Of a stretch of DNA of 64,000 bases, positions 7,774 through 16,564 are shown in pieces (positions within the stretch are counted from its first letter, which is position 1; the number at the start of each line of letters is the position of its first letter). The notes below the pieces were generated by a model that worked only from the letters and a program-made list of their open reading frames with translations, did not search any database and was not told the DNA's origin. This DNA comes from Cellulomonas sp. (GTDB lineage: Bacteria > Actinomycetota > Actinomycetes > Actinomycetales > Cellulomonadaceae): NCBI RefSeq assembly GCF_015234515.1, contig NZ_JADGMY010000025.1, positions 1 to 64,000 on the forward strand, written 5' to 3'. The translations under genes were made by a program, and so were the position numbers.

Positions 7774-9216
7774 TCAGCTGCGGCCCTGGACCCTCGCCCG
7801 GACCTCGACCGTCGCACCGCTGCCGACCTTCACGACGCTCGCGGCGCGCGCCTGCGCGACCGTGCCGGACGGCGCGCGGAAGTACAGGGTGCGGTTGCGT
7901 CCGTCCGTCGGCACCGTGAACCGGACCCGGTACTCGCCGGCGGACAGCCCGGCGAACGAGAAGGCGCCCTGCGCGTCCGTGAACGTGGGCCCGACCCCGG
8001 CGCCCCCGCGGACGGGCTCCAGCATGACCTCGACCCACGGCAGGGGTCCCGACGCCCCCGTGACGACACCCGTGAGGCGCGAGGCGGCCACCACGGTGAT
8101 GTCGATGCCGGTCGTGTCGGCCCCGTCGACGACGACGACCGGCCGTGCGGCGTCGGCCGTCGGCGAGTCCGGGTAGTACCGCGTCGCGATCGACGGGTTC
8201 GCGCCTGCGTCCTCGACGCGCACGGTGTACGACCCCGGGAACACGTCGGCCACGCGGTACGTGCCGTCGGCGGCGACACCGGCCGCGCGGACCCACAGCC
8301 GCGGGTCGTCCAGCGGCGTCGCGACGACCCGCACCTGGGACGGGTCGGTACCGGACGGGACGGTGACGGTGCCCGTGATGCCCACGCTGGTCTGCAGCGT
8401 CACGTCGAGGCCGTCGAGCCGCTGGCCCGCGGCCACCGTGACCGGCGTGGCCGTCGCCGGCCCCCGCGCGTCCGGGTAGTAGGTGGTACCCCAGGAGGTG
8501 CCGGCGGGCGGGACGGCCCGGACGACGTACGAGCCGGGGTCCAGCCCGTCCACCTGGTAGGTGCCGTCGGTCCCGACGGGCGAGTACCCGTGGGTCCCGC
8601 TCGCGGTCGCGTCGTCGACCATGACGCTGGTCCCGGTCGGCACCGTGCCGCCCGGCGCGACGACGCGCCCGCTCAGCGTCGCCGTGCGCGCCAGCCGCGT
8701 CTGCAGGTCGCGCACCGACTCGCCCTCGGCCAGCGTCACCACCGTCGCGGTCACGGAGTCCGGGGCGTCGTCCCACCACTCGGAGACGAAGCCCTGCTGC
8801 CAGGCGTCGAACGACACCCGGTACGACCCGCCGGGAAGGCTGCCCACCGCCCACCAGCCGTCGCCGTCGGTGTCCGCCGTCGCCTCACCGGTGACGGTGC
8901 TCCGCACGCGGACCGTCACCCCCTGCACCGGCGTGCCGCCCTCGTCGGTGACCCGACCGCCCAGCGTCGAACTGCCGAGCGGGAGGCACGCCACGGGCGT
9001 CGAGAGGGGCAACGGCGCCGCGCTGGACGTGGGCTCGGGCGCCGGGACCGGTGACCGCGACGGGCACGGCGTCGGTACGGGCCCCGGCCACGTCGGCGTC
9101 GAGCCCGGCGTCGGCGCCACACCGGCGGCGGGCGCACCGACGACGAGGACCGCGACGAGCGCGCTCGCGACGAGGGAGAGGAGGGCTGCGAGGGTGGGGC
9201 GGCGGGACCTGCGCAC
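7774..9216 (-). CDS. Secreted protein with four carboxypeptidase-regulatory-like repeats
   Basis: The product has 480 residues. It begins with RRSRRPTLAALLSLVASALV, a Sec signal peptide, and a Pro-rich stretch follows. Four beta-sandwich repeats then begin LGGRVTDEGG, LSGRVVAPGG, ITGTVTVPSG and LTGVVTGASG, each with the DGTYRV/GSYRVRF-type ending of the carboxypeptidase regulatory-like or Cna-B fold. No catalytic domain or sortase motif is visible, so it is probably a cell-surface or released structural or adhesive protein. The GTG start at 9216 has AAGGAG well placed; the longer frame up to 9396 has no signal-like sequence. Confidence 0.75.
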   Translation of the reverse strand: MRRSRRPTLAALLSLVASALVAVLVVGAPAAGVAPTPGSTPTWPGPVPTPCPSRSPVPAPEPTSSAAPLPLSTPVACLPLGSSTLGGRVTDEGGTPVQGVTVRVRSTVTGEATADTDGDGWWAVGSLPGGSYRVSFDAWQQGFVSEWWDDAPDSVTATVVTLAEGESVRDLQTRLARTATLSGRVVAPGGTVPTGTSVMVDDATASGTHGYSPVGTDGTYQVDGLDPGSYVVRAVPPAGTSWGTTYYPDARGPATATPVTVAAGQRLDGLDVTLQTSVGITGTVTVPSGTDPSQVRVVATPLDDPRLWVRAAGVAADGTYRVADVFPGSYTVRVEDAGANPSIATRYYPDSPTADAARPVVVVDGADTTGIDITVVAASRLTGVVTGASGPLPWVEVMLEPVRGGAGVGPTFTDAQGAFSFAGLSAGEYRVRFTVPTDGRNRTLYFRAPSGTVAQARAASVVKVGSGATVEVRARVQGRS

Positions 9217-9382
9217 GGGACGCTCCTTCGAGTCACCGGAACCGCGGATGTCTGGAGCATGGCAGTTCGTCCCGGATGGCGCACCGGGTGATCGTGGGCT
9301 GTCGGCGGGGAGAGCGCACGCCTCGTCGCGCGTCCGGTGCGCCACGCCGCAGGTCGGGGGCACCGCTCCTACGCTGTCGCCC

Positions 9383-9721
9383 GTGACCCCCTCCACCCGG
9401 CAGGGCCGCTACGCCCGGCGTCGCAGGCGTCGGCTCGGGCTGGTCGACAACGACCTGACCGACGCGCAGTGGCAGGCCGTGCAGGCCGCGTGGGGCGGCT
9501 GCGCCTACTGCGGCGCGACCGGTCGCCCGCTGCAGCGCGACTGCGTGCTGCCGATCTCGCGCGGAGGCCGGTACACGGTGGGCAACGTGGTCCCCGCGTG
9601 CGCGTCGTGCAACGCGAGCAAGTGCAACGTCGAGGTCACGACGTGGCTCCGGCGCAAGAAGCTCGACGAGAACGCCTTCCTGCTGCGCCTCGCGGAGATC
9701 CGCGCCGGCCTGGCCGGCTGA
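9383..9721 (+). CDS. HNH endonuclease family protein
   Basis: A 112-residue protein with a very basic start (RYARRRRRRLGL) and one HNH domain: CAYCG, the acidic/His region LPISRGGRYTVGN and CASCNASK supply the zinc-finger-like cysteines, but the central His of the motif reads as Ile-Ser (VLPISRGG) instead of the usual DHxxP. Catalytic activity is therefore uncertain. The GTG at 9383 lies seven bases after TACGCT (9370-9375), which suggests a leaderless transcript. It stands alone between convergent neighbours. No restriction or homing partner is seen. Confidence 0.7.
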   Translation: MTPSTRQGRYARRRRRRLGLVDNDLTDAQWQAVQAAWGGCAYCGATGRPLQRDCVLPISRGGRYTVGNVVPACASCNASKCNVEVTTWLRRKKLDENAFLLRLAEIRAGLAG

Positions 9722-9758
9722 CGCCACCTCGGGTCGCGCGCACCCCGGGCGCCGACCG

Positions 9759-10160
9759 TCAGGCGATCGCGGCGAGCACCTCGCGGCACGCGGCCTCGCA
9801 CGCCCGGCACGCCTCCGCGCAGACGCGGCAGTGCTCGTGCATGCCGGCGTGCCGCTCGCACTCGTCGCCGCACGCCCGGCACGCGGCGATGCAGGCCTCG
9901 AGCTGGGACCGCGTGATGTTGGCGTCGTAGCCGGTGTGCCGGGACAGGATCCGGGCGGTGACCGCGCAGCTGTCCGCGCAGTCGAGGTTGGTCCGGATGC
10001 ACGTGCGCAGGTCGGCGACCATGTCCTCGCTGAGACACGCGTCGGCGCACGCCGTGCACGCCTGCGAGCACGCGACGAGCGCGTCGACGGCCCGCGCGAG
10101 CAGGTCGCGGTCCAGGTGGATCGTGGCGGGGTAGGTCTGCAGCATCTCGGTGGTCCTCAT
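9759..10160 (-). CDS. Cysteine-rich four-helix-bundle copper-storage (Csp-like) protein
   Basis: The 133-residue protein has 16 cysteines, mostly as CxxxC and CxxC along helices (CSQACTACADAC, CIAACRACGDEC, CRVCAEACRACEAAC). This is the pattern of the DUF326/Csp family, whose bundles hold many Cu(I) ions in their core. No signal peptide is present, so it would be the cytosolic Csp3-like type. GGAAGGA precedes the ATG. It may buffer copper in a strain that exports several copper enzymes (inference). Confidence 0.82.
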   Translation of the reverse strand: MRTTEMLQTYPATIHLDRDLLARAVDALVACSQACTACADACLSEDMVADLRTCIRTNLDCADSCAVTARILSRHTGYDANITRSQLEACIAACRACGDECERHAGMHEHCRVCAEACRACEAACREVLAAIA

Positions 10161-10267
10161 CGGGCGTCCTTCCGTCGGGGCCGGCGCCGCGGGGCCGCGG
10201 CTCCCTCGACAGTAGGAGCGGCCCTTTGCCCTCGCAGCCGGACCGGGGTGGGCGCTACGTTCCCCGG

Positions 10268-11695
10268 ATGCTCTCGCGACGCGCGCTGCTGCCCCGCTCC
10301 ACGCCCGCCGCCGCGGGGGTGTCCTCCCGCGCGGTCGCCGCCCTGCTGGACCGGCTGGAGGAGTCGTCCGTCGAGTGCCACTCCCTCGTGGTCGTCCGCC
10401 ACGGGCACGTCCTCGCCGAGGGCTGGTGGGAGCCGTACTCGGCCGGGAGCCCGCACCTGCTGTACTCGCTGACGAAGACGTTCACGGCCGTGGCGGTCGG
10501 GCTCGCCGTCGCCGACGGGCTGCTCTCCCTGGACGACCGCGTGGTCGACGTCCTGCCCGACCACGTCCCGGCCGACGCCCCCGAACAGGCGCGCCGGCTC
10601 ACCGTCCAGCACCTGCTGACCATGACGACGGGCCATGGCACGGACAGCCTCGAGGAGGCGTGGCGCCTGGAGCAGCGCGACCTGGTGCGGGGCTTCCTGC
10701 GCGTGCCCTTCGTCGAGGCCGAGGGGACGCGGCACGCGTACGACAACGCGACGACGTTCGTCCTGGCGCGGATGGTCGAGCGGGTCACGGGCCGCTCCCT
10801 GCCCGATCTGCTGGACGAGCGGCTCCTGGTGCCGATGGGCATCGACCACGCCGAGTGGGACCGGGTGGGTGGCGACACCGCGTACGGCTTCCACGGCCTG
10901 CACCTGACGACCGAGGCCGTCGCGGCCTTCGGGGAGCTGCTGCTGCGCGGTGGGCGCTGGGGGGACCGGCAGCTCCTGCCGGCCGCGTGGGTCGCGCTGG
11001 CGACCAGCAAGCACGTCGACAGCGTGCCGTACAAGGACGACGACTCCCACGACACGGACTACACGTGCGGCTACGGCTACCAGGTGTGGCTGAACCGCCA
11101 CGGCTTCCACGGCTCCGGCGCCTACAGCCAGCTGTGCGTCGTGGTGCCGTCGTCCGACCTCGTCGTCGCGGTGACGGCCGAGGGCGAGGGACAGGTGGTG
11201 CTCGACGCGCTGTGGGAGTGCCTGCTGCCGGGTCTCGACGCCCCGGGCACCGCGCAGGACGACGACGCGCTCGCGGACCGGCTGCGGCACCTGTCGCTCC
11301 CGACGGCCACGGGTGGGGCCACGCCGGGACGCTCCGTCGAGGCGCGGCTCGACGCCCCCGGGCAGGACCCGGTGCTGCCCGACGGGACCACGATCGTGGT
11401 CCACCCGGCGGACGGCGGCTGGACGCTGCACCTCGGGCCGCTGGCCGTCGAGGTCGGTCACGGCGCGTGGCGCCGGAGCGCACCGCTGGGCCGTCCGGTG
11501 GTGGCATCCGGTGCCTGGCAGGCCGACACGTTCGTCGCCGACCTGCGGGTGGTCGCCACCCCGCACACCGTCCGGGTGGTCGTCGACGCGGGAACGGGGT
11601 CGGCCGTGGCGACGTGGAGCGCCGTGCCCCTGACCACGTCGGACCTGGAGGCGCACCTGCGCTCACCGCTGGTGACGCGCCCCGGTCACGGGTGA
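10268..11695 (+). CDS. Serine hydrolase of the beta-lactamase/penicillin-binding family
   Basis: A 475-residue class C beta-lactamase-like protein. The catalytic SxxK is SLTK in LLYSLTKTFTAVAVG, and the YxN motif is YDN in HAYDNATTF. The C-terminal 130 residues form an extra beta-rich domain found in some esterase/DD-peptidase relatives. No signal peptide is seen at the chosen start. The ATG at 10268 sits six bases after TACGTT (10256-10261), a leaderless arrangement; the in-frame ATG at 10226 would place this element inside the gene. Substrate unknown: beta-lactam, ester or peptide. Confidence 0.75.
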   Translation: MLSRRALLPRSTPAAAGVSSRAVAALLDRLEESSVECHSLVVVRHGHVLAEGWWEPYSAGSPHLLYSLTKTFTAVAVGLAVADGLLSLDDRVVDVLPDHVPADAPEQARRLTVQHLLTMTTGHGTDSLEEAWRLEQRDLVRGFLRVPFVEAEGTRHAYDNATTFVLARMVERVTGRSLPDLLDERLLVPMGIDHAEWDRVGGDTAYGFHGLHLTTEAVAAFGELLLRGGRWGDRQLLPAAWVALATSKHVDSVPYKDDDSHDTDYTCGYGYQVWLNRHGFHGSGAYSQLCVVVPSSDLVVAVTAEGEGQVVLDALWECLLPGLDAPGTAQDDDALADRLRHLSLPTATGGATPGRSVEARLDAPGQDPVLPDGTTIVVHPADGGWTLHLGPLAVEVGHGAWRRSAPLGRPVVASGAWQADTFVADLRVVATPHTVRVVVDAGTGSAVATWSAVPLTTSDLEAHLRSPLVTRPGHG

Positions 11696-11697
11696 CC

Positions 11698-12105
11698 TCA
11701 CCGGCTGCGGCGGCGGTTCTCCTTCTTGATCGCCTCGACGAGCGCGGCCTTGTCCATCGACGAGCGACCGGCGATGTCCAGGCGCTTGGCGATGTCGTAC
11801 AGGTGGCTCTTGGAGGCGTTGGCGTCGACCCCCTCGGCCGTCTTGCGCGACGTGCCGCGCCCGCCCTCGGCCTGGGGGTCCGAGGGGCCGTTCTCGTCCT
11901 TCGGCTCCCAGTGGTCGCCGACCTTTTCGTGCGTGTGCTTGAGCGCCGAGTAGGCGACCCGGTGGGCCCGCTCGGCGTCGTCGTACTCCTCGGCCGCCGC
12001 GTCGTGCGCCTTGGCGAACGTGCGCTGGGCCTTCGCGTCCGACCGCTGCAGCGTGCCGGGCAGCTCGTCCTGCTTCGGCTTCCCGCTCTTTGTCGTCTTG
12101 GGCAT
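11698..12105 (-). CDS. ChaB-like/Rho_N domain protein
   Basis: A small, highly charged protein of 135 residues. The first half (DELPGTLQRSDAKAQRTFAKAHDAAAEEY and on) matches the ChaB-like fold. The last 40 residues (SHLYDIAKRLDIAGRSSMDKAALVEAIKKE in two overlapping stretches) match the Rho N-terminal/SAP-like nucleic-acid-binding fold. The ATG at 12105 has GGGAG six bases upstream; a GTG at 12111 is also possible. Such proteins are common in actinobacteria, and a stress or nucleic-acid role is only presumed. Confidence 0.7.
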   Translation of the reverse strand: MPKTTKSGKPKQDELPGTLQRSDAKAQRTFAKAHDAAAEEYDDAERAHRVAYSALKHTHEKVGDHWEPKDENGPSDPQAEGGRGTSRKTAEGVDANASKSHLYDIAKRLDIAGRSSMDKAALVEAIKKENRRRSR

Positions 12106-12245
12106 GATCACTCCCGTCCCGTCGGCAGCCGCCTCTCCTCACCGCCATCCTGCGACGGTGCGCCGCGTCCCGCACCCGGGCCTCCACGGAGGGTCACCAC
12201 GCTGCCGGTCGCGTCGTCCACCCGGTCGGTCTGTGACCCGGAGGC

Positions 12246-13094
12246 TCAGGGAAGGCCCGCGAGCGCGTCCGCGATCATCCGGTGCCCCTGCTGCTCGAAC
12301 GCCTCGTCGCCGACCAGGTAGGCCCACGCCGCCGTCCCGACGGCCTGGCGCAGCTGGTCCCGCCGCCACGACCGTGGCTCGCGCGGGTCCGTGCCGTACC
12401 CGTCGAGGAAGGCCGCCTCGAGGTCCGGGCGGCCTCGGAACTGCTGGGCCTGCAGCGGTCCGAGGTCGCTCGCAGCGGGACGCCAGGCGGCCCGGCCGAA
12501 GTCGATCACGGAGACCCGCCCGTGCTCGTCGACGAGCCAGTTGCGGGGCTGCCAGTCGCCGTGCGTCGGGACGAGCCGCCGCGGCGGCACGGGGTGCGCG
12601 AGCTCGGCGCGCACGCGCTCGGCCACCTCGGGGGCGATGCGGTGCTCGCCGTCCAGCCACGCCAGGGTCCGTGCGTCCGAGCGCTGCTCATGGTCGCCGG
12701 GCTCCTGGGTGCCCACCGCGTGCAGCAGGGCGAGGATGCGCCCCGCCTGCCGGTAGACGTCCGGCTCGTGCTCGGCGGGCGTCCCCTCGACGAGCACGCC
12801 GGGCAGGAAGGCCGTCGCGAGCAGCTGGAGCCCTGGGTCGGCGTGCAGCAGCCGAGGTGCCAGCCCTTGCTCCGCCAGCGGCGCGACGACCTCACGGTGC
12901 GCCCACGTCTCGCGGGCCATGTGGTGGTCGTCCGGCCGCCCCGCCTTCACGACGACGTCGCGTCCCTCGTGGCGCAGCTGCAGCACGGACCGTCCGGGCA
13001 GGTCCCAGCTGTGGTCGGTGACGAGCGTGGCGCCGGGGAACCACCGCCCGACCGCCGCCTGCTGCTCGGGCCGCAGGCCGGGGAGCGTCGTCAT
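12246..13094 (-). CDS. Aminoglycoside-phosphotransferase-like kinase
   Basis: A 282-residue APH/choline-kinase-fold protein. The Brenner-type catalytic loop is HGDWQPRNWLV and the metal-binding DFG equivalent is VIDFGRAAW. The N-lobe lysine lies in VVVKAG. Family members phosphorylate small molecules such as aminoglycosides, macrolides or choline; the substrate here cannot be inferred. AAGGA precedes the ATG. The gene is 12 bases downstream of the Nif3 gene on the same strand, so they are probably co-transcribed. Confidence 0.75.
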   Translation of the reverse strand: MTTLPGLRPEQQAAVGRWFPGATLVTDHSWDLPGRSVLQLRHEGRDVVVKAGRPDDHHMARETWAHREVVAPLAEQGLAPRLLHADPGLQLLATAFLPGVLVEGTPAEHEPDVYRQAGRILALLHAVGTQEPGDHEQRSDARTLAWLDGEHRIAPEVAERVRAELAHPVPPRRLVPTHGDWQPRNWLVDEHGRVSVIDFGRAAWRPAASDLGPLQAQQFRGRPDLEAAFLDGYGTDPREPRSWRRDQLRQAVGTAAWAYLVGDEAFEQQGHRMIADALAGLP

Positions 13095-13106
13095 GAGCGG
13101 TCCTTG

Positions 13107-13913
13107 CTAGGGCGTAACGGTGCGGTAGTGGTCGTCCGCGACGACGAGCTCGACGGGGACCTCGGGCACGACGTCGGTCAGCCAGCGGGCGTACTCGGCC
13201 ATGCCCTCCTGCTCGGACGGCGTGTGCCCCACGACGACGACACCTGCGCACACACCCGCAGTGACCGCGTCGGCCGCGTACTCGCCCGTCTCCCACTCGT
13301 GGCCCTCGCCGATGACGATGGCGTCGACGTCCGGCCGGGCGAGCAGGTGGCGGTTGTACTCGAAGCCCTGGAAGCCGGGCTGCAGGCCGACGGTCTGCAC
13401 GCGCGCGGCGGGGTCGCCGACGTAGCGCAGCGCGCGGGCGTCCAGGGAGCGCGCCACGTGCGCGGCGAGCTCGCCGAGGGTCGTGGCGGGCAGGTCGTAG
13501 ACGCCGGGGTCGCCCGCCCGCTCCGCGTCCAGCCAGCCGAGGGCCCGTGCGGTGCCGGTCAGGATGCCGTCCGGCTCACGGTCGTGCCAGGCGTCGTGCT
13601 GGTGCAGGACGACGAGCCCGTGCTCGGCGACGAACGCCGCCTTCGCCGCGTACACCGGGTCGCCCTCGGCGGCGAGCACCGCGTCCGACGTGCCGCTGTG
13701 GTCGAAGTACAGCGGCTCGTGCGTGATGACGAGGTTCAGGCCCTGCGCCGCGGCGCGCTGCAGCACGTCGAACGTCGCCATGATCGTCACCGCGACGCCC
13801 CGGACGACCGTGTCCGGGTCGCCGGCCAGGAAGCCGTCGACGGTCGTCGTGCGCGGCGCCACCCCCACGTGCGCGTCGATCCGTTCCGCCACCTGCCGTG
13901 CCGTCGTCGTCAC
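13107..13913 (-). CDS. Nif3-like dinuclear metal-centre protein
   Basis: A 268-residue member of the Nif3/YbgI (GTP cyclohydrolase I type 2) family. The metal-binding histidines are in NLVITHEPLYFDH and VLHQHDAWHD, and the C-terminal half has IGEGHEWE and VVVGHTPSEQEG. The biochemical role of this widespread family is unsettled. The GTG at 13913 follows TAGGGT (plus-strand 13921-13926) by seven bases, implying a leaderless transcript. Its upstream region is shared with the divergent LPMO gene and holds the LacI-like site at 13939. Confidence 0.75.
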   Translation of the reverse strand: MTTTARQVAERIDAHVGVAPRTTTVDGFLAGDPDTVVRGVAVTIMATFDVLQRAAAQGLNLVITHEPLYFDHSGTSDAVLAAEGDPVYAAKAAFVAEHGLVVLHQHDAWHDREPDGILTGTARALGWLDAERAGDPGVYDLPATTLGELAAHVARSLDARALRYVGDPAARVQTVGLQPGFQGFEYNRHLLARPDVDAIVIGEGHEWETGEYAADAVTAGVCAGVVVVGHTPSEQEGMAEYARWLTDVVPEVPVELVVADDHYRTVTP

Positions 13914-13938
13914 GCCCGACACCCTAACGACGACCTCC

Positions 13939-13948
13939 CAAGCGTTTC
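13939..13948. promoter_or_regulatory. Candidate LacI-like operator upstream of the first LPMO
   Basis: CAAGCGTTTC differs by one base from GAANCGNTTC, the pattern present at 38381 and 50055 before the other two cellulose-binding secreted enzymes. It lies 71 bases before the LPMO ATG. The AANCGNTT core is typical of LacI-family operators. Confidence 0.45.
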
Positions 13949-14018
13949 GTCGGTTGCCGGGTCGCGTCACCCCGCCGATCGTGCTCCTACGGCTCTGCAC
14001 TTCGTCCCGGAGGTCGAC

Positions 14019-15095
14019 ATGTCACCCTTCTCACCCGTCCGCCGCGCTGTCGCGGCGGCCGGTGCCCTCGCGCTCGGCGCCGCGCTGCTGGCGGGCTCCG
14101 TCCTGCTCGCCGCGCCGGCATCGGCCCACGGCGCCGTCTCCGACCCGCCCTCGCGCATCTACGGGTGCTACGACCGCTGGTCGGGCGCCCACACCGACCC
14201 CGCCATGGCGACGCAGGACCCGATGTGCTGGGCCGCGTGGCGTGCCAACCCGAACGCCATGTGGAACTGGAACGGCATGTTCAAGGAGGGCGCGGGCGGT
14301 CAGCACGAGCAGGCGCTCCCCGACGGCAAGCTCTGCTCCGCCGACAACCCGATCTACGACGCCGCGAACACGCCGGGCGCCTGGCGCACGACCGCCAAGC
14401 CGTACGACTTCCGGCTCACCGTCCACGACCCGTCCAACCACGGCGCGGACTACCTGAAGATCTACGTCACCAAGCAGGGGTACGACGCGAAGACCAAGGC
14501 GCTCGCGTGGTCCGACCTCGAGCTGCTCAAGACGACGGGCCGCTACTCCCCGTCGAGCCCGTACGTCACCGACGTGAGCGTCCCGCGCGACCGCACGGGC
14601 CACCACGTGGTCTTCACGATCTGGCAGGCGAGCCACCTCGACCAGCCCTACTACCAGTGCAGCGACGTCCAGTTCGGTGGCGGTGGCGACCCGGGCCCGA
14701 ACCCGACGACGCCCGCGCCGACCACGCCTGCCCCGACGACGCCCGCGCCGACGACGCCTGCGCCGACCACCCCCGCTCCCACGACCCCGGCTCCCACGAC
14801 GCCCGCTCCGGACCCGGGCACCGGTGCCTGCACGGCGACGGTGTCGGTGCAGAGCTCCTGGCAGGGCGGCTACCAGGCCAGCGTCACGGTGAAGGCGGGA
14901 TCGGCCGCGATCACCGGCTGGAAGGTGACGGTCGCCGGCGCGACCATCACGCAGGCGTGGAACGGCACGGCGTCGGGCAGCACGATCACCGCGGCCTCGT
15001 GGAACGGCTCGCTCGCACCGGGGGCGACCGCCACCGCCGGGTTCCTCGGCAGCGGCAGCTCGAGCAACCTCAGCGCGACCTGCAGCGCGGCCTGA
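14019..15095 (+). CDS. AA10 lytic polysaccharide monooxygenase with CBM2
   Basis: A 358-residue secreted enzyme. A Sec signal ends after residue 36 (APASA), leaving His37 of HGAVSDPPSR as the mature N-terminus, the first arm of the copper histidine brace. The second is probably His141 in PSNHGADYLKIYV. A PTTPA repeat linker (about 229-256) joins it to a C-terminal family 2 cellulose-binding module with paired cysteines. AA10 enzymes cleave crystalline cellulose or chitin oxidatively; the CBM2 favours cellulose. GGAGG precedes the ATG. A LacI-like site lies 71 bases upstream, and a long hairpin follows. Confidence 0.92.
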   Translation: MSPFSPVRRAVAAAGALALGAALLAGSVLLAAPASAHGAVSDPPSRIYGCYDRWSGAHTDPAMATQDPMCWAAWRANPNAMWNWNGMFKEGAGGQHEQALPDGKLCSADNPIYDAANTPGAWRTTAKPYDFRLTVHDPSNHGADYLKIYVTKQGYDAKTKALAWSDLELLKTTGRYSPSSPYVTDVSVPRDRTGHHVVFTIWQASHLDQPYYQCSDVQFGGGGDPGPNPTTPAPTTPAPTTPAPTTPAPTTPAPTTPAPTTPAPDPGTGACTATVSVQSSWQGGYQASVTVKAGSAAITGWKVTVAGATITQAWNGTASGSTITAASWNGSLAPGATATAGFLGSGSSSNLSATCSAA

Positions 15096-15116
15096 CGTAG
15101 CTCCGTCGCCGCACCC

Positions 15117-15154
15117 ACGGGGGTCGCACGTCCGTCCGGACGTGCGACCCCCGT
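15117..15154 (+). terminator. Terminator of the first LPMO gene
   Basis: A perfect 17-base stem: ACGGGGGTCGCACGTCC at 15117-15133 pairs with 15138-15154 across a GTCC loop. It starts 21 bases after the LPMO stop. There is no U-run, as is usual in this genome type. Confidence 0.8.
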
Positions 15155-15256
15155 CCTCGTGCCTGCCGGTCCGTCGTCCCCCGGGGCACCGCGATCCACC
15201 TCGCGGCGGGGGGACAATGGACGCCGCAACACCACTGCTTCGACGAGGAGTTCACC

Positions 15257-16222
15257 GTGCCCCAGGCCACTGTCCGTTGGTTCGACGCCGAGCGTGGGTT
15301 CGGCTTCCTCAACCTCGGGGACGACGCCGACGACCTGTTCGTCCACGCGTCCGAGATCGTGGGCGACGACAACCGCAAGGTGCTCCGCGAGGGCCAGGAG
15401 GTCGAGTACGAGCTCGGCGAGGGCGACCGCGGCCCGCAGGCCCGCCGCGTGCGGATCACCGGCGAGTACGCCGCGGACACGCCCCTGGGCGTGCTCGGCA
15501 CCGTCTCCTGGTACGAGCCGGGCAAGGGCTACGGCTTCATCACCCCCGACAGCGGCGACGGCGAGATCTTCGTGCACAGCTCGGCCATCGTCGGCGGGGG
15601 CGTGGTCCGCGAGGGCCAGCGCGTCGCCTTCATGGTCGTCCCCGGGGAGAAGGGTCCGCAGGCCGAGCACCTGCTGCCGCTCGGCGCGCAGGTCGCTCCG
15701 GCGGGGGCGGCCGCCGCGGTGGCCGACGGTGCGGACGGCACCATCACCTTCTACGACGCGGACAAGGGCTTCGGCTTCGCCACGCGCGACACCGGCGGCG
15801 AGGACGTCTTCGTCCACGCCAAGGAGCTGGTCGGGGCCACCGCGCTCGCCGAGGGTGACCGCATCACGTTCAGCGTCGCCGAGAGCGACCGGGGCCCGCA
15901 GGCCCGCGGCGTGCGGCTCGTCGGTGGTGCCGCGCGACGGGGTCCGTCGGCCGGACCGGCCCGCGGCCGCACGGAGCGGCCGAGGTCGTCCGCCGGCCCG
16001 CGGTCGTCGGGCGCCCCCGCGCGCGGCGGCCAGGGCGTGGTCGCGCGCTACGACGCCGACCGGGGCTTCGGTTTCATCACCCCCGACGCGGGGGGCGACG
16101 ACCTGTTCGTGCACGTGTCCGTGGTGCGGGGCGGCGAGGCGCTGTACGAGGGCGACCGCGTCCGCTTCGAGGTGCGGCAGAGCGACCGCGGACCGCAGGC
16201 GGACCGCGTCGAGCTGCTGTGA
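15257..16222 (+). CDS. Protein of four tandem cold-shock domains
   Basis: The 321-residue protein consists of four cold-shock domains, at about residues 1-67, 80-141, 160-222 and 259-321. Each has an RNP1 element (GFGFL, GYGFI, GFGFA, GFGFI) and an RNP2 element (DLFVH, EIFVH, DVFVH, DLFVH), and each ends near an RGPQA or KGPQA motif. An Arg/Gly/Ser-rich linker (223-257) precedes the last domain. Bacterial cold-shock proteins are normally single domains of about 67 residues. Multiple domains should bind long single-stranded RNA or DNA cooperatively. The GTG start has GAGGAG upstream. Confidence 0.88.
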   Translation: MPQATVRWFDAERGFGFLNLGDDADDLFVHASEIVGDDNRKVLREGQEVEYELGEGDRGPQARRVRITGEYAADTPLGVLGTVSWYEPGKGYGFITPDSGDGEIFVHSSAIVGGGVVREGQRVAFMVVPGEKGPQAEHLLPLGAQVAPAGAAAAVADGADGTITFYDADKGFGFATRDTGGEDVFVHAKELVGATALAEGDRITFSVAESDRGPQARGVRLVGGAARRGPSAGPARGRTERPRSSAGPRSSGAPARGGQGVVARYDADRGFGFITPDAGGDDLFVHVSVVRGGEALYEGDRVRFEVRQSDRGPQADRVELL

Positions 16223-16290
16223 GGACGCGCGGACGCCCGTGACCGCTAGGCCGTCGCACTGGTGCGGCGGTCCCGCCTGCCGGCAGCCAG

Positions 16291-16335
16291 AGTGTGAAGC
16301 GTTGTTGCCGGAATCCGGCAACAACGCTTCACACT
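16291..16335. terminator. Perfect 21-base-pair bidirectional hairpin
   Basis: Bases 16291-16311 (beginning AGTGTGAAGCGTT) pair without mismatch with 16315-16335 across AAT. It lies between the convergent cold-shock gene and the TetR/MFS-relic genes. Its composition is less GC-rich than its surroundings. Confidence 0.8.
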
Positions 16336-16354
16336 CATCGGGGGCACGGTGCCG

Positions 16355-16531
16355 TCAGGGGGTCCGGTGCGCGGCGGGAGGGAGGGCCGCGGTCGTCCCG
16401 CCCATGCCGGCCGCGACCCAGCCGAGCGCGAAGCCGAGGCTGGCGTCGCCGAGGCGTCCGACGGTGAAGCCGGACAGCCAGGAGACGTAGCTGAGCGGGA
16501 GGGGCGGTGCGGGTTCCTCGACGACGGTCAC
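16355..16531 (-). pseudogene. MFS transporter N-terminal relic
   Basis: A 58-codon reading frame starts with GTG at 16531. It reads PLPLSYVSWLSGFTVGRLGD then ASLGFALGWVAAGMGGTTAA, which looks like the first membrane helix of a major facilitator (V-S-x-L-G-D before the helix is typical). It then ends after a short Pro-rich tail, where the other eleven helices should follow. It begins 33 bases after the TetR stop, the usual position of a regulated exporter. I read it as a truncated transporter gene; a genuine small membrane protein is the alternative. Confidence 0.45.
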
Positions 16532-16564
16532 GGCCGCACGCTGCGGCCTCCACCCGGTCGAGGG

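Noticed and set aside
9383..9721. HNH gene as part of a restriction-modification or homing system.
   Set aside because: No methyltransferase, intein or intron is seen around it, and the central HNH histidine is not evident.
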